The notes: generated from the sequence alone by a model not told the origin. Counted from the first letter of the stretch, positions 35,120-43,966 are shown. The stretch is DNA of 64,000 bases from an uncultured Erythrobacter sp. (GCA_947502305.1 CANMZA010000001.1:310001-374000), one strand, 5' to 3'. Numbers and translations: made by a program.

Positions 35120-36250
35120 ATGCGCCTTGCCATGCGACTTCCGCCCAAAAAGGGCGATGCAGAAAACACTGTTGATCCGCGTGAAAGCGAATCCGCAGAG
35201 GTGATTGATCTGGCGAGCCGCAGCGGATTTTCCTCTGTGGTGGAACGCAAATCTAAGACCGAGGGACTGGGCCTCGCCGCTGGCGTTGCGATTGTCGGCC
35301 TGCTGGGCGCGGTTTCGTTCTGGGCGATGACAGCGGCCGAAACGCCGCAGCCGCAGACGACCGGTAATAACGCGGTTCGCCCAGCGCAGGCCGCAGCAGT
35401 TCCCGCTCCTGCGCAAGTGCCCGCGCCGCGCCCGACAGTGCCGCCGCCTGCTGCGCGGCCTGATCCTGCGCCGGCACCCATTCTTGCAAACCCGCCGGGC
35501 CTTGCACCCTCAGCCAATCCTTACGCCAGTCCCAGCTTGATCTTTGACGCCAGCGGCGCGGCCCAAAATGCCGGCAACGTTCCAGCGGCTCCCGGTGCGG
35601 CAAGCGGTGCGGGCGCGGATACTGGGTCAACCGGAGCCATTGGTTCCGCCGCTGCCTTTGCCAGCCGTCTGGGCGGTGTTGGCGGTGCCCCGGCGCAAGC
35701 GCAAGCCATGGCGAATCCATCGGTCACGGTGACAAAAGGGACCATGATCCCAGCGGTCTTGGAAACGGCGATAAACACCGATGTGCCCGGCTATGTCCGT
35801 GCAGTGGTCAGCCAAGACGTTCGCAGTTTTGACGGCACGAAGGTGCTGATCCCGCGCTCATCCCGTTTGATTGGGCAGTATCAATCCGGAGTGCAGCAGG
35901 GGCAAACCCGCGCCTATGTTATTTGGACGGACCTGATCCGACCCGATGGCGCATCGGTTCAGATTTCCTCGCCCGCTGTCGCCTTTGACGGGACAACCGG
36001 CCTGGCGGGCGATGTTGATACGCATTTCTTCAGCCGGTTTGGGTCCGCGATGCTGTTGTCTGTCGTTGGCGGTCTTGGCGCGATTGCGACTGGAGGAGCA
36101 TCGGTAGTGGTTGGCGGAGCTGGGCAAAGCGCCGCGAGCACCGCATTGCAACAAGACGGTCAACGCAGTCCGACGATCCGGGTGCGGATGGGCGAACCGA
36201 TCCGCGTGTTTACCGCTCGCAACCTCGATTTCAGCGCAGTTACGCAGTAA
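35120..36250 (+). CDS. virB10: VirB10/TrbI-family core complex protein
   Basis: A 376-residue protein with a cytoplasmic N-terminus, one membrane helix (LGLAAGVAIVGLLGAVSFWA, residues 50-69), a long Pro/Ala-rich periplasmic linker (residues 75-160) and the C-terminal beta-barrel domain with the segments GTMIPAVLETAINTDVPGYV and PRSSRLIGQYQSGVQQGQTR, diagnostic of VirB10. It connects the inner-membrane motor with the outer ring. ATG 35120 follows GGGGAG. Confidence 0.94.
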   Translation: MRLAMRLPPKKGDAENTVDPRESESAEVIDLASRSGFSSVVERKSKTEGLGLAAGVAIVGLLGAVSFWAMTAAETPQPQTTGNNAVRPAQAAAVPAPAQVPAPRPTVPPPAARPDPAPAPILANPPGLAPSANPYASPSLIFDASGAAQNAGNVPAAPGAASGAGADTGSTGAIGSAAAFASRLGGVGGAPAQAQAMANPSVTVTKGTMIPAVLETAINTDVPGYVRAVVSQDVRSFDGTKVLIPRSSRLIGQYQSGVQQGQTRAYVIWTDLIRPDGASVQISSPAVAFDGTTGLAGDVDTHFFSRFGSAMLLSVVGGLGAIATGGASVVVGGAGQSAASTALQQDGQRSPTIRVRMGEPIRVFTARNLDFSAVTQ

Positions 36251-36263
36251 TTCGGCGCGCCCA

Positions 36264-37277
36264 ATGACCGCTGATATTCACCCCTTATCCTCCGGTTCTA
36301 CGCAGGACCACGCGCCGTTAGACAGCGAGCGGAGCGTCTATCTCGATGCTTATCTCGCGCCATTCAAACGCTGGCTAGACCGGGATACGGTGACCGAAAT
36401 AATGGTCAATGAACCGGGCGAAGTGTGGATCGAAGATGCTTCTGATCCCGGCATTAAGAAGATCACAACTCCGGATATTGACGATCGGTTGGTGCAGCGG
36501 CTCGCCGAACAGGTTGCCCGCGTCAGCCATCAGGGGATCAACCGCGAACACCCTTTATTGGGCGCGACATTGCCAGATGGTGCCCGCATTCAATTTTGCG
36601 GACCGCCCGCCAGTCGCAAACACTGGGTGATGGCAATCCGGCGGCACCGGCGGCTTGATCTGCCGCTGGACGCTTACGACACCGGACCATTGGCGGGCGA
36701 AGCGCCCACGCCAATGCCCAATCCGCAAGCAGAGCCCATTGCCTATTTACGCGAGGCAATTCGTAACCGCCGGACCATCCTAATTTCTGGCGGCACGAGC
36801 ACGGGTAAAACGACGTTCCTCAATGCGATGCTGGGCGAAATTCCGCAGCATGAGCGCGTGGTTCTGGTTGAGGACACGCCGGAATTGAAATTCCCGGGTG
36901 AGAATTCGGTCGGTTTGGTCGCGGTGAAGGGCGAATTGGGCGAGGCAAAGGTGACGCCGAACGAATTGCTACAGGCTGCTTTGCGCTTGCGTCCTGACCG
37001 GATCGTGCTCGGCGAATTGCGCGGGGAGGAAAGCGTTTCTTTCTTGCGAGCGATCAACACCGGCCATCCCGGTAGCTTTTCAACGATCCATGCCAATTCA
37101 TTGCGCGGCGCGTTGGAGCAATTGTCGCTGATGGTGATGCAAACCGGGATTGGCCTGACCCGGCCTGACACGATCGCCTATGCCGCCAGCGTGATTGACG
37201 TATTGGTGCAATTGGGCCGCGACGCCAATGGCAAGCGCGGGATCACCGCCATCGCAGACAGCGCCTCATTGGTTTGA
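36264..37277 (+). CDS. virB11: VirB11-family secretion ATPase
   Basis: A 337-residue hexameric traffic ATPase. The N-terminal domain has TVTEIMVNEPGEVWIED; Walker A is GGTSTGKTTFLNAML near residue 177; the Asp box, Walker B and His box follow as VLVEDTPELKF, RIVLGELRGEES and NTGHPGSFSTIHANS. ATG 36264 lies 13 bases after the virB10 stop; the longer open frame inside virB10 was rejected. It is the last gene of the operon, and no virD4 coupling protein follows. Confidence 0.95.
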   Translation: MTADIHPLSSGSTQDHAPLDSERSVYLDAYLAPFKRWLDRDTVTEIMVNEPGEVWIEDASDPGIKKITTPDIDDRLVQRLAEQVARVSHQGINREHPLLGATLPDGARIQFCGPPASRKHWVMAIRRHRRLDLPLDAYDTGPLAGEAPTPMPNPQAEPIAYLREAIRNRRTILISGGTSTGKTTFLNAMLGEIPQHERVVLVEDTPELKFPGENSVGLVAVKGELGEAKVTPNELLQAALRLRPDRIVLGELRGEESVSFLRAINTGHPGSFSTIHANSLRGALEQLSLMVMQTGIGLTRPDTIAYAASVIDVLVQLGRDANGKRGITAIADSASLV

Positions 37278-37326
37278 CTATTGGCCGTAGATCGGCGCTG
37301 AAAAACCCGCTTAAATTTGCCGAAAA

Positions 37327-37344
37327 TTGACAAAAGTGTGACAA
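37327..37344 (-). promoter_or_regulatory. Pho-box-like direct repeat upstream of ppk
   Basis: On the minus strand TTGTCAC-ACTT-TTGTCAA has two TGTCA words 11 bases apart in the 7-4-7 PhoB layout. ppk and ppx are phosphate-related, and ppk has a Pho box in E. coli. The orientation is opposite to ppk transcription, which weakens the case. Confidence 0.35.
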
Positions 37345-37459
37345 GCCACAGCCTGTGATTTACACGCGCGGCACAACTTATTCGCCGGGAATAAGGCAAT
37401 GAACCAGAGCGCCCATGCGCATTGGGCCAAGATACCGCCAAGACACCGCGAAGGAAACG

Positions 37460-39688
37460 ATGAGCAGTCAACCGAACACTACCACTGCCACTGCCGCAGA
37501 CACTGCCGCCCCCGGTTCCGCCAAAAGCAGCGCGCTGGCCGGGGACGGCTATTTCAACCGTGAATTGTCGTGGCTGACCTTCAACGAGCGCGTCTTGGCA
37601 GAGGCCAGCAATGTTCGTTATCCGCTGCTCGAACGGCTGAGATTCCTGTCGATTTCTGGCAGCAATTTGGATGAATTCATGATGATCCGGGTTGCTGGTC
37701 TGGTCGGACAGGCACAGCGCAGCATTGATAAAACCTCAATCGATGGCCGCACCCCGACGCAGCAATTGGCCGCAATCCGCACAAAACTCGCGCAGCTTTC
37801 CGCTTTGCAGCAGGATATCTGGCGTGATTTGCACGGTGCGTTGGCCCTCACCGATATCCATATTGCGGATGATGAACGGATCAAACCGGCGGCGCATGAA
37901 TGGCTAGAGGCGTTTTTTCTCGAGGAAATCTTGCCGGTAATTACGCCGCAAGCTCTCGACCCGGCGCATCCATTTCCCTTTGTCCATAATGAGGGGATGG
38001 GGCTGCTTTTCACGCTGACCCGCGACGCGGATCAGGAACAGATCATTGAAATGATCCTGATCCCGACTGCGCTGCCCCGATATGTGCGCGTGCCTGATGC
38101 AGTGACCGAAGCGGGCGAAGGTGGCGGGGCCAGGAGCGGAGGGGGCGAGGCAATCTACATCTCCATCGCCAGCTTGGTCCAACGTTACGCCAAAAAACTG
38201 TTTCCCGGTTTCACAATCGAGGGTGACGGCCTGTTCCGCGTTTTGCGCGACAGCGATATTGAAATCGAAGAAGAAGCCGAAGACTTGGTCCGGACCTTCC
38301 GCAGCGCTATCCAGCGGCGGCGACGCGGCCAAGTGATCCAGTTGGAATTGGAAGAGGATTTCGACCCCAAAGCAGAAGCAATCTTGCTCGAACAATTGGG
38401 CGTGCATGAGGCCGCCGTGATCAAGACCGACGGGATGATCGGCATTGATGGCCTCGCCGAAATCGCTTCCGAAGACCGGCCAGACCTGAAATTTGACGCT
38501 TATTCTCCGCGTTACCCCGAACGTGTGCGCGAACATGATGGTGATTTGTTCTCGGCTATCAAAGAAAAAGACATCTTGATCCACCACCCCTATGAAAGTT
38601 TTGAAGTGGTGGTCGATTTTATCCGTCAGGCCGCCGCCGATCCCGACGTCGTGGCGATCAAGCAGACGCTCTACCGCGCAGGCACGCAATCCGCCGTCAT
38701 CAACGCGCTGATCGAAGCGGCCGAGGCCGGGATTAGCGTCACCGCCGTTGTCGAATTGAAGGCACGCTTTGATGAGGAGCAAAACCTCAAATGGGCGACC
38801 AAGCTGGAGCGTGCCGGGGTGCAAGTCATTTATGGCTTCACCGACTGGAAAACCCACGCAAAGGTCGCAATGGTGGTGCGCCGCGAAGAAGACGGTTTTC
38901 GCACCTATTGTCACTTTGGCACTGGCAATTATCACCCTGTCACGGCGAAGATCTATACAGATATGAGCTTCTTCACCGCCGACCCAAAATTGGGGCGTGA
39001 TGCGGCGAAGATGATGAATTTCGTCACCGGTTATGTCGAACCGCATGGCTTGGAATTGATCGCCATTGCGCCGCTTAATCTGCGCGAGGAAATTTACGCC
39101 CGGATCGACACAGAAATTGCCAATGCGCACAAAGGAAAGCCCGCGGCGATTTGGATGAAATGCAACCAGATCACTGATTGTGGGATGATAGACCGGCTAT
39201 ACGCCGCCAGCGAAGCGGGCGTGACGGTTGAATTGGTGGTGCGCGGCATATGTTGTCTGCGCCCGGGCGTACCAGGGATGAGCGAGAATATCCGCGTTAA
39301 ATCAATTATTGGCCGGTTCCTCGAACACAGCCGGATCTACGCCTTCGCCAGCGGCCATGCGATGCCTAGTGCGGATGCAGCGATCTTCATTTCTTCGGCA
39401 GATTTGATGGGCCGCAATCTTGATCGCCGGGTCGAATCGCTGATCCCGATTTTGAACCGAACGGTCCATGATCAAATGCTGCAACAGGTGCTGCTCGCCA
39501 ATATGTTGGATACTGAGCAAAGCTGGTGGTTGCATTCCGACGGCTCCTATTCGCGGGTGGAAACGGACGGGAAGCCGTTCAATTGCCACCGTTATTTCAT
39601 GACCAATCCGTCATTGTCCGGGCGCGGCGGCGCGTTGGAGGCGGGGGCGGTGCCCAAACTGACTTTGCGTAAGGGCCGCACGGTATGA
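37460..39688 (+). CDS. ppk1: Polyphosphate kinase 1
   Basis: A 742-residue enzyme that makes inorganic polyphosphate from ATP. After a Thr/Ala-rich leader of 30 residues, FNRELSWLTFNERVLAEA opens the PPK N-domain. The two conserved catalytic His lie in TDWKTHAKVAMV and YCHFGTGNYHPVTAK; RGICCLRPGVPGMSENIRV and YLSS-type SSADLMGRNLDRR complete the C-domain. ATG 37460 follows GAAGGAAACG; a frame 15 codons longer was rejected. Its stop overlaps the ppx start by four bases. Confidence 0.96.
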   Translation: MSSQPNTTTATAADTAAPGSAKSSALAGDGYFNRELSWLTFNERVLAEASNVRYPLLERLRFLSISGSNLDEFMMIRVAGLVGQAQRSIDKTSIDGRTPTQQLAAIRTKLAQLSALQQDIWRDLHGALALTDIHIADDERIKPAAHEWLEAFFLEEILPVITPQALDPAHPFPFVHNEGMGLLFTLTRDADQEQIIEMILIPTALPRYVRVPDAVTEAGEGGGARSGGGEAIYISIASLVQRYAKKLFPGFTIEGDGLFRVLRDSDIEIEEEAEDLVRTFRSAIQRRRRGQVIQLELEEDFDPKAEAILLEQLGVHEAAVIKTDGMIGIDGLAEIASEDRPDLKFDAYSPRYPERVREHDGDLFSAIKEKDILIHHPYESFEVVVDFIRQAAADPDVVAIKQTLYRAGTQSAVINALIEAAEAGISVTAVVELKARFDEEQNLKWATKLERAGVQVIYGFTDWKTHAKVAMVVRREEDGFRTYCHFGTGNYHPVTAKIYTDMSFFTADPKLGRDAAKMMNFVTGYVEPHGLELIAIAPLNLREEIYARIDTEIANAHKGKPAAIWMKCNQITDCGMIDRLYAASEAGVTVELVVRGICCLRPGVPGMSENIRVKSIIGRFLEHSRIYAFASGHAMPSADAAIFISSADLMGRNLDRRVESLIPILNRTVHDQMLQQVLLANMLDTEQSWWLHSDGSYSRVETDGKPFNCHRYFMTNPSLSGRGGALEAGAVPKLTLRKGRTV

Positions 39689-41256
39689 ATTTGAAACGCA
39701 AACGCGGCGACCGCGATGGTACCTTTGCGGGCAACACGCCAGAACGCGCGATCATTGATATCGGGTCAAACACGGTACGACTGGTGATTTATGGCGGGTC
39801 GATGCGAGCGCCGACGGTGTTGGTGAATGAAAAGGTCACCGCACGATTGGGGCGGGATATTGCCGCGAACGGGACCCTGGCACAGGAAGCCGTTGAATTG
39901 GCGATGCGCGGTTTGAAACGCTTCGCATTGTTGCTCGATGATCTGGGCATTGATGACGTTGAAACGGTCGCCACGGCTGCTGTTAGAGAAGCCAGCAATG
40001 GCGGCGAATTTATTTCGGCGCTGGAGGGGCTGGGGTTTAAACCCCGCATCCTTTCTGGCGAAGAAGAGGCCTGCTTAAGCGCGAGCGGCGTCGCAGGCGC
40101 TTTCCCCGGCGCCAGCGGCAATGTCGCCGATCTGGGCGGCGGCAGTTTGGAATTGGTCACAATTGAACAGGGCGAGCCGGGCGGTGCCGTGACACTGCCG
40201 CTGGGCGCGTTGCGCTTGCCTGATTACCGGGATGAAAAAGCCAAAAACCCGCTCACCGACATGCGCAAATCTTTGGAAAAAGTCGTGCGCAAGAGCGGCT
40301 GGAATCTCGCTGCTGAGGATGATTATACCCCTGCGCCGCTCTATCTGGTTGGCGGAACTTGGCGCGCAATGGCGGTTTTTGCGATGCAAACGCGCGGGCA
40401 TCCGCTGTCTGACCCGCATGGATTTGAACTGAGCGCGGATGAGGCACAAAGCCTTGCCGAATTACTGACGCAGGAAAGCGCCGATGATCTAAAAACGCGG
40501 CAGCGAATTTCAGCAATGCGCGCGGACAAATTGCCTGATGCGGCGGTCTTGTTGCTCGCTTTGCTGGCGCAGTTGAAGCCGAGCGGCGTAGTGTTTTCGT
40601 CATGGGGGCTGCGCGAAGGGCTGCTGTTCGACAGATTGGCGTCGCATGGAAAGGCGCAGGATCCGCTGCTCGCCGGAATTTCGGTATTTGCGACGCAGCG
40701 CGGCGCGCCGCCAACGTTGGCCACGCGGATTGCGGCTTGGACTGTCGATGCCGCGCCTCCCGCCATGCAAACGTCAGAAATGGGCAGCGAACGGCTGCGC
40801 ATGGCGGCAACGATGTTGGCGCTTGCCTCAATGCAGATTGAGCCGAATATCCGCCTGCCTCAGGCGATTGATTGGGCGATGCATAAACGTTGGATCGCAT
40901 TGGATGGGGCAGAGCGCGCAATGCTCGCCGCGGCAATTGCCGCCAATGGCAATGCGCTGGATTTGCCAAACGAGCTGGGCGCGCTTGCCAGTGAAGAAGC
41001 GCTGGAGGAAGCGATTTGCTGGGGGCTGGCTGTGCGACTTGCCCGGCGGCTCGGCGCGCGTTCGGCGCGTTCGCTCAGGGTTAGCCAATTGTTTGTGAGA
41101 GACGACCTGTTGATCTTGCGCCTCGCGAGCAGCCATGCCGACCTGTTTGGTATCCCGACAGAGAAAGACATCAAGCTGTTGGCCGGCCGCCTCGGTTTGG
41201 AATGGGCAGTAGAAGTGGTGTCTGACGAGGAATTGCTCGCCGGAAAGGCGGGTTAA
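39685..41256 (+). CDS. ppx: Ppx/GppA family exopolyphosphatase
   Basis: A 523-residue ASKHA-fold phosphatase with phosphate-binding loops IIDIGSNTVRLVIYGG near residue 23 and NVADLGGGSLELVTI near 150, and an HD-like C-terminal half. It would degrade polyphosphate or pppGpp. The start overlaps ppk (ATGA), coupling synthesis and breakdown. The stop overlaps the convergent queuosine transporter gene by four bases. Confidence 0.94.
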   Translation: MNLKRKRGDRDGTFAGNTPERAIIDIGSNTVRLVIYGGSMRAPTVLVNEKVTARLGRDIAANGTLAQEAVELAMRGLKRFALLLDDLGIDDVETVATAAVREASNGGEFISALEGLGFKPRILSGEEEACLSASGVAGAFPGASGNVADLGGGSLELVTIEQGEPGGAVTLPLGALRLPDYRDEKAKNPLTDMRKSLEKVVRKSGWNLAAEDDYTPAPLYLVGGTWRAMAVFAMQTRGHPLSDPHGFELSADEAQSLAELLTQESADDLKTRQRISAMRADKLPDAAVLLLALLAQLKPSGVVFSSWGLREGLLFDRLASHGKAQDPLLAGISVFATQRGAPPTLATRIAAWTVDAAPPAMQTSEMGSERLRMAATMLALASMQIEPNIRLPQAIDWAMHKRWIALDGAERAMLAAAIAANGNALDLPNELGALASEEALEEAICWGLAVRLARRLGARSARSLRVSQLFVRDDLLILRLASSHADLFGIPTEKDIKLLAGRLGLEWAVEVVSDEELLAGKAG

Positions 41257-42026
41257 GTGCCTGCGTTTGTTTCTTTGCCGCCAAAGGGTGAGAAATCGGT
41301 GTCAGTGTCGAACAGATCGACGCCTTCTGCGCGCTTCAATTTGCCCACTACCACATAGGTTACCGGGGTGAGCAATGCCTCCCACACGACCTTCAGCAGC
41401 CAATTGGTGACGATCACAGTGATCACGTCCTGCGTTTCCCATATCCCAAGGAATGCGATTGGGTAGAAAATTAGGCTGTCGACGCCCTGGCCAAATATGG
41501 TTGAGCCAATCGTGCGCGACCACAGCGCCTTGCCTTTGGTCCAAATCTTCATCTTTGCCAGGATGAAGGAATTGACGAATTCGCCCGCCCAAAACGCGAT
41601 GATTGAGGCAACAACAATACGCCATGTGCTGCCGAAGACCTGTTCGTAGGCTTCTTGCCCCTCCCATGAGGCAGCAGGCGGCATCGCGACCACAATATAG
41701 CTCATGAAAGCCATAAAGATCAGCGCGGCAAACCCGGTCCAGATGACCCGCCGCGCGCGGGCATAGCCATAGACTTCGGTCAGAACGTCCCCGATCACAT
41801 AGCTTATAGGGAAGAACAAAATTCCCGCGCCAAAGGTGTAGCCGGCGACGGTAGAGAGTTTTGCCGCACCGATAATGTTGGACAGCAGCAGAATCGCGAC
41901 GAAGGCGGCCATGACATATTCGTAGAAACGAAAATGGCTCGGCGCCCGATCAGTTTGGCGCTGTGTCTGCTGTCCTTCGGCGACGTTAATGCCGGGATCG
42001 GTGGGCGGTGTGTGACTGTTTTCCAT
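41253..42026 (-). CDS. yhhQ: Queuosine precursor transporter (VUT/YhhQ family)
   Basis: A 257-residue protein with about six membrane helices; the family motifs ILFFPISYVIGDVLTEVYGY and FWAGEFVNSFILAKMK are clear, with SRTIGSTIFGQGVDSLIF later. YhhQ/QueT-type VUT proteins import preQ0/preQ1 for tRNA queuosine. A GTG one codon upstream of ATG 42026 is also open. It converges on ppx with a four-base overlap and diverges from tRNA-Arg, 60 bases away. Confidence 0.93.
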   Translation of the reverse strand: MENSHTPPTDPGINVAEGQQTQRQTDRAPSHFRFYEYVMAAFVAILLLSNIIGAAKLSTVAGYTFGAGILFFPISYVIGDVLTEVYGYARARRVIWTGFAALIFMAFMSYIVVAMPPAASWEGQEAYEQVFGSTWRIVVASIIAFWAGEFVNSFILAKMKIWTKGKALWSRTIGSTIFGQGVDSLIFYPIAFLGIWETQDVITVIVTNWLLKVVWEALLTPVTYVVVGKLKRAEGVDLFDTDTDFSPFGGKETNAGT

Positions 42027-42085
42027 CACTGCGGGCGTAGCGTGATTTGAATGCTGCGCAAAGCACGCTATTGGAAGGCCCGCAA

Positions 42086-42162
42086 GCGCCCGTAGCTCAT
42101 CTGGATAGAGCGCGAGACTTCTAATCTTGAGGCAGCAGGTTCGAGTCCTGCCGGGCGCGCCA
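42086..42162 (+). tRNA. tRNA-Arg (anticodon TCT)
   Basis: A 77-base cloverleaf with encoded CCA. Acceptor GCGCCCG (42086-42092) pairs with CGGGCGC (42152-42158); anticodon stem CGAGA/TCTTG encloses loop CTTCTAA with TCT at 42120-42122; the T arm holds GGTTCGAGTCC. TCT reads AGA/AGG arginine codons, which are rare in this genome. No integrase or duplicate attachment site is visible beside it. Confidence 0.97.
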
Positions 42163-42205
42163 TTTTCACTTCGTTCAGATAATCACGCCCTCGTTTTAAA
42201 TGGTT

Positions 42206-42219
42206 CGAGCTTGCGCTCG
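42206..42219 (+). terminator. Possible stem-loop downstream of tRNA-Arg and the NUDIX gene
   Basis: CGAGC-TTGC-GCTCG is a 5-bp stem with a tetraloop, followed after a GC-rich stretch by CTTTTCC. It lies between the tRNA and the convergent NUDIX gene and could end either transcript. The match is weak. Confidence 0.35.
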
Positions 42220-42245
42220 CCGGGCGGGCGCTTTTCCTCTGATTT

Positions 42246-43034
42246 TCAGCCGCGCGCCACGGTTTCCAGCAATTCGCCGGTGATCGGATAGCCTGCGTCT
42301 TCCATAATCGTCAGCATCGGTTGGCCGCTGCTATTGTCGATTTGCGGAATGATGGTTTTCACTGGGATCGCTTCCGCCTGTGCGCGGGTTTCTTCAAAAC
42401 TGCTGAACAATGCGAGCCGTTCCAGATTTCGCCTTGTGGGGAAGATTAGCTTGATATCGCCCGTATCCGCCGCATCCAGCGCGCCCTTCGCGCTCATCCA
42501 AAATAGGCGCGTGTTTTCGGAATTGTCGATCGACACATCCACCGCGCCTGTGCCCAAATTGGCGAGGTAAAAACGCGTGTCGAACACGCGGCTCAGTTTC
42601 TCATTCTTAGGATACCACCGCGCAAACGGTGTGATCTGAGCCAGATCGAGCGTCCAATCGAATTCCTTCAAGACCGGGGCAAGTTCGTTCTTCTCCTCCA
42701 GCATCGCCCGCGCTTTTGCTGCTTTCTCCGCATCAATCTCGCCGGTCAGGCCTAAGACCAAGCCGGTTTCCTCCAGCGTTTCGCGGATTGCGGCGATTTG
42801 ATGAGCGGCCTCTTCTGCGTCAATCGCGCTGCCGCTCTGCTCGGCAAATTGCGCGCCTAAGGCGAAGTCGGCAGGATCAACGCGCCCGCCGGGAAAGACG
42901 GCCATGCCGCCAGCAAAACTCATCGTACGTGACCGGACGGTGATCAAAATCTCTGGCGCCCCGCCTTTGGGGCAATCGCGGAAGATTATGATGGTGGCAG
43001 CAGGGATGGCCGCTGGTGTGGATTCGGTGTTCAT
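42246..43034 (-). CDS. NUDIX hydrolase
   Basis: A 262-residue NUDIX-fold protein. GGMAVFPGGRVDPAD begins the core and AIRETLEETGLVLGL carries the REUxEExG part of the Nudix box; the Glu-rich box is followed by an insertion of about 30 residues. Larger NUDIX members of this type often act on CoA or nucleotide diphosphates; the substrate is not evident. It stands alone, flanked by the tRNA and the candidate small RNA. Confidence 0.85.
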   Translation of the reverse strand: MNTESTPAAIPAATIIIFRDCPKGGAPEILITVRSRTMSFAGGMAVFPGGRVDPADFALGAQFAEQSGSAIDAEEAAHQIAAIRETLEETGLVLGLTGEIDAEKAAKARAMLEEKNELAPVLKEFDWTLDLAQITPFARWYPKNEKLSRVFDTRFYLANLGTGAVDVSIDNSENTRLFWMSAKGALDAADTGDIKLIFPTRRNLERLALFSSFEETRAQAEAIPVKTIIPQIDNSSGQPMLTIMEDAGYPITGELLETVARG

Positions 43035-43165
43035 GACCCTGTGATGCCGGGTGCGCGCGGTCTTGCCAAGTGGCGGGGGGCACGCTGTCGGTATATCTTA
43101 CATTTGCGAAAATGCTTAACGCAGCGAAACCATGTAACTTACGTAATTTCCACGAGATTTCATTT

Positions 43166-43182
43166 TTGGCACACACGGTGCA
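43166..43182 (+). promoter_or_regulatory. Sigma-54-like promoter upstream of the candidate small RNA
   Basis: TTGGCACACACGGTGCA holds the -24 GG and -12 GC at the required ten-base spacing and matches the full TTGGCAC -24 block; the -12 block is GTGCA where TTGCA is expected. The expected start is near 43193. Presence of pspF in the window implies that this cell has RpoN. Confidence 0.55.
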
Positions 43183-43192
43183 TGAGATACAG

Positions 43193-43304
43193 CGAAGTTA
43201 AGTGGTCTTCAAATTTGAGGTGAGACCCTCCTGGTCTTTGTGTCCCACCTCCCCGTTAAAAAAAGAACCCCCTCGCCTTGGTACCGCGAGGGGGTTCTTT
43301 TTTA
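43193..43304 (+). ncRNA. Candidate small RNA with an exposed CUCCU loop
   Basis: About 112 bases between a sigma-54-like promoter and a strong intrinsic terminator, with no convincing coding frame. GAGGTGAGACC (43217-43227) pairs with GGTCT (43233-43237) and CACCTC (43246-43251), leaving CTCCT in the apical loop, an anti-Shine-Dalgarno sequence; CACCTCCCC gives a second one. Such CUCCU-loop RNAs act as translation repressors in other alphaproteobacteria. Family, expression and targets are not established. Confidence 0.5.
43261..43304. terminator. Strong bidirectional intrinsic terminator
   Basis: The arms AAAAGAACCCCCTCGC (from 43261) and GCGAGGGGGTTCTTTT (to 43304) form a 16-bp stem around CTTGGTACC, with a T-run on either strand. 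It closes the candidate small RNA on the plus strand and grxD on the minus strand. Confidence 0.9.
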
Positions 43305-43356
43305 TTTGTCTGAATTTTCGGGTTTTGCAGACACGGCGTGCCAGCAATTTGCCTGA

Positions 43357-43689
43357 TCAGCTTTCCATTTTGGCGACGCCTTGGTCATCCATCAATTGCT
43401 TCAGCTCACCGGCTTCGAACATTTCCATCATGATATCGCTGCCGCCGACAAATTCGCCTTTGACGTAGAGCTGCGGGATGGTTGGCCAATCGGAATAGGT
43501 CTTGATCCCTTGGCGAATTTCCATGTCTTGCAGTACATCGACGCTGTCATAGGCGACGCCGCAATGATCGAGGATCGCGACCGCACGGCTGGAAAAGCCG
43601 CATTGCGGGAACAGGGGCGTGCCCTTCATAAACAGGACAACGTCATTATCGCCGACAAGGGTAGCGATGCGAGAGTTGGTATCAGCCAT
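43357..43689 (-). CDS. grxD: Monothiol glutaredoxin, Grx4 family
   Basis: A 110-residue CGFS-type glutaredoxin. [19 protein letters not shown] carries the active-site CGFS near residue 28; [19 protein letters not shown] is the glutathione-binding part. It delivers or buffers [2Fe-2S] clusters together with BolA, whose gene lies 39 bases upstream on the same strand. The pairing supports a role in iron-sulfur homeostasis. Confidence 0.96.
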   Translation of the reverse strand: MADTNSRIATLVGDNDVVLFMKGTPLFPQCGFSSRAVAILDHCGVAYDSVDVLQDMEIRQGIKTYSDWPTIPQLYVKGEFVGGSDIMMEMFEAGELKQLMDDQGVAKMES

Positions 43690-43728
43690 GATCTGGGCCT
43701 TTGGTAAACGTGAAGAACAGGTTGTGAG

Positions 43729-43962
43729 TCATTTGGGGACCACCGTCGTGACTTGCAAGGCATGCAGCACACCGCCCATCTTGTCGCCCAATGCGGCGTA
43801 AACCATCTTGTGCTGCTGCACCCGGTTCTTGCCCGCAAATTGCGGCGCGGTGACGGTGGCTGCCCAATGGTCGTCATCACCCGCAAGGTCGCGCAATTCG
43901 ACTATCGCGCCGGGCAATGCGGCGAGGATAGCCGCTTCGATATCTGGCCCTGCCATTGGCAT
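43729..43962 (-). CDS. BolA family protein
   Basis: A 77-residue BolA/IbaG-like protein with the class signature around NRVQQHKMVYAALGDKMGG and a conserved His. It forms complexes with CGFS glutaredoxin bridged by an iron-sulfur cluster. It lies between DUF1476 and grxD on one strand, four bases after the DUF1476 stop. ATG 43956 is an alternative start two codons in. Confidence 0.92.
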   Translation of the reverse strand: MPMAGPDIEAAILAALPGAIVELRDLAGDDDHWAATVTAPQFAGKNRVQQHKMVYAALGDKMGGVLHALQVTTVVPK

Positions 43963-43966
43963 GAGC

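Noticed and set aside
29246..37277. Type IV genes as part of a conjugative element
   Set aside because: No relaxase, coupling protein, partition or integrase gene is visible and the flanks are core genes, so I kept it as a chromosomal secretion system.
37904..39130. A 408-residue minus-strand frame opposite ppk
   Set aside because: It is antisense to conserved ppk motifs and has no own start signal or family features.
42086..42162. tRNA-Arg as integration site of a mobile element
   Set aside because: No integrase, no direct repeat of the tRNA 3' end and only housekeeping genes are seen on both sides.
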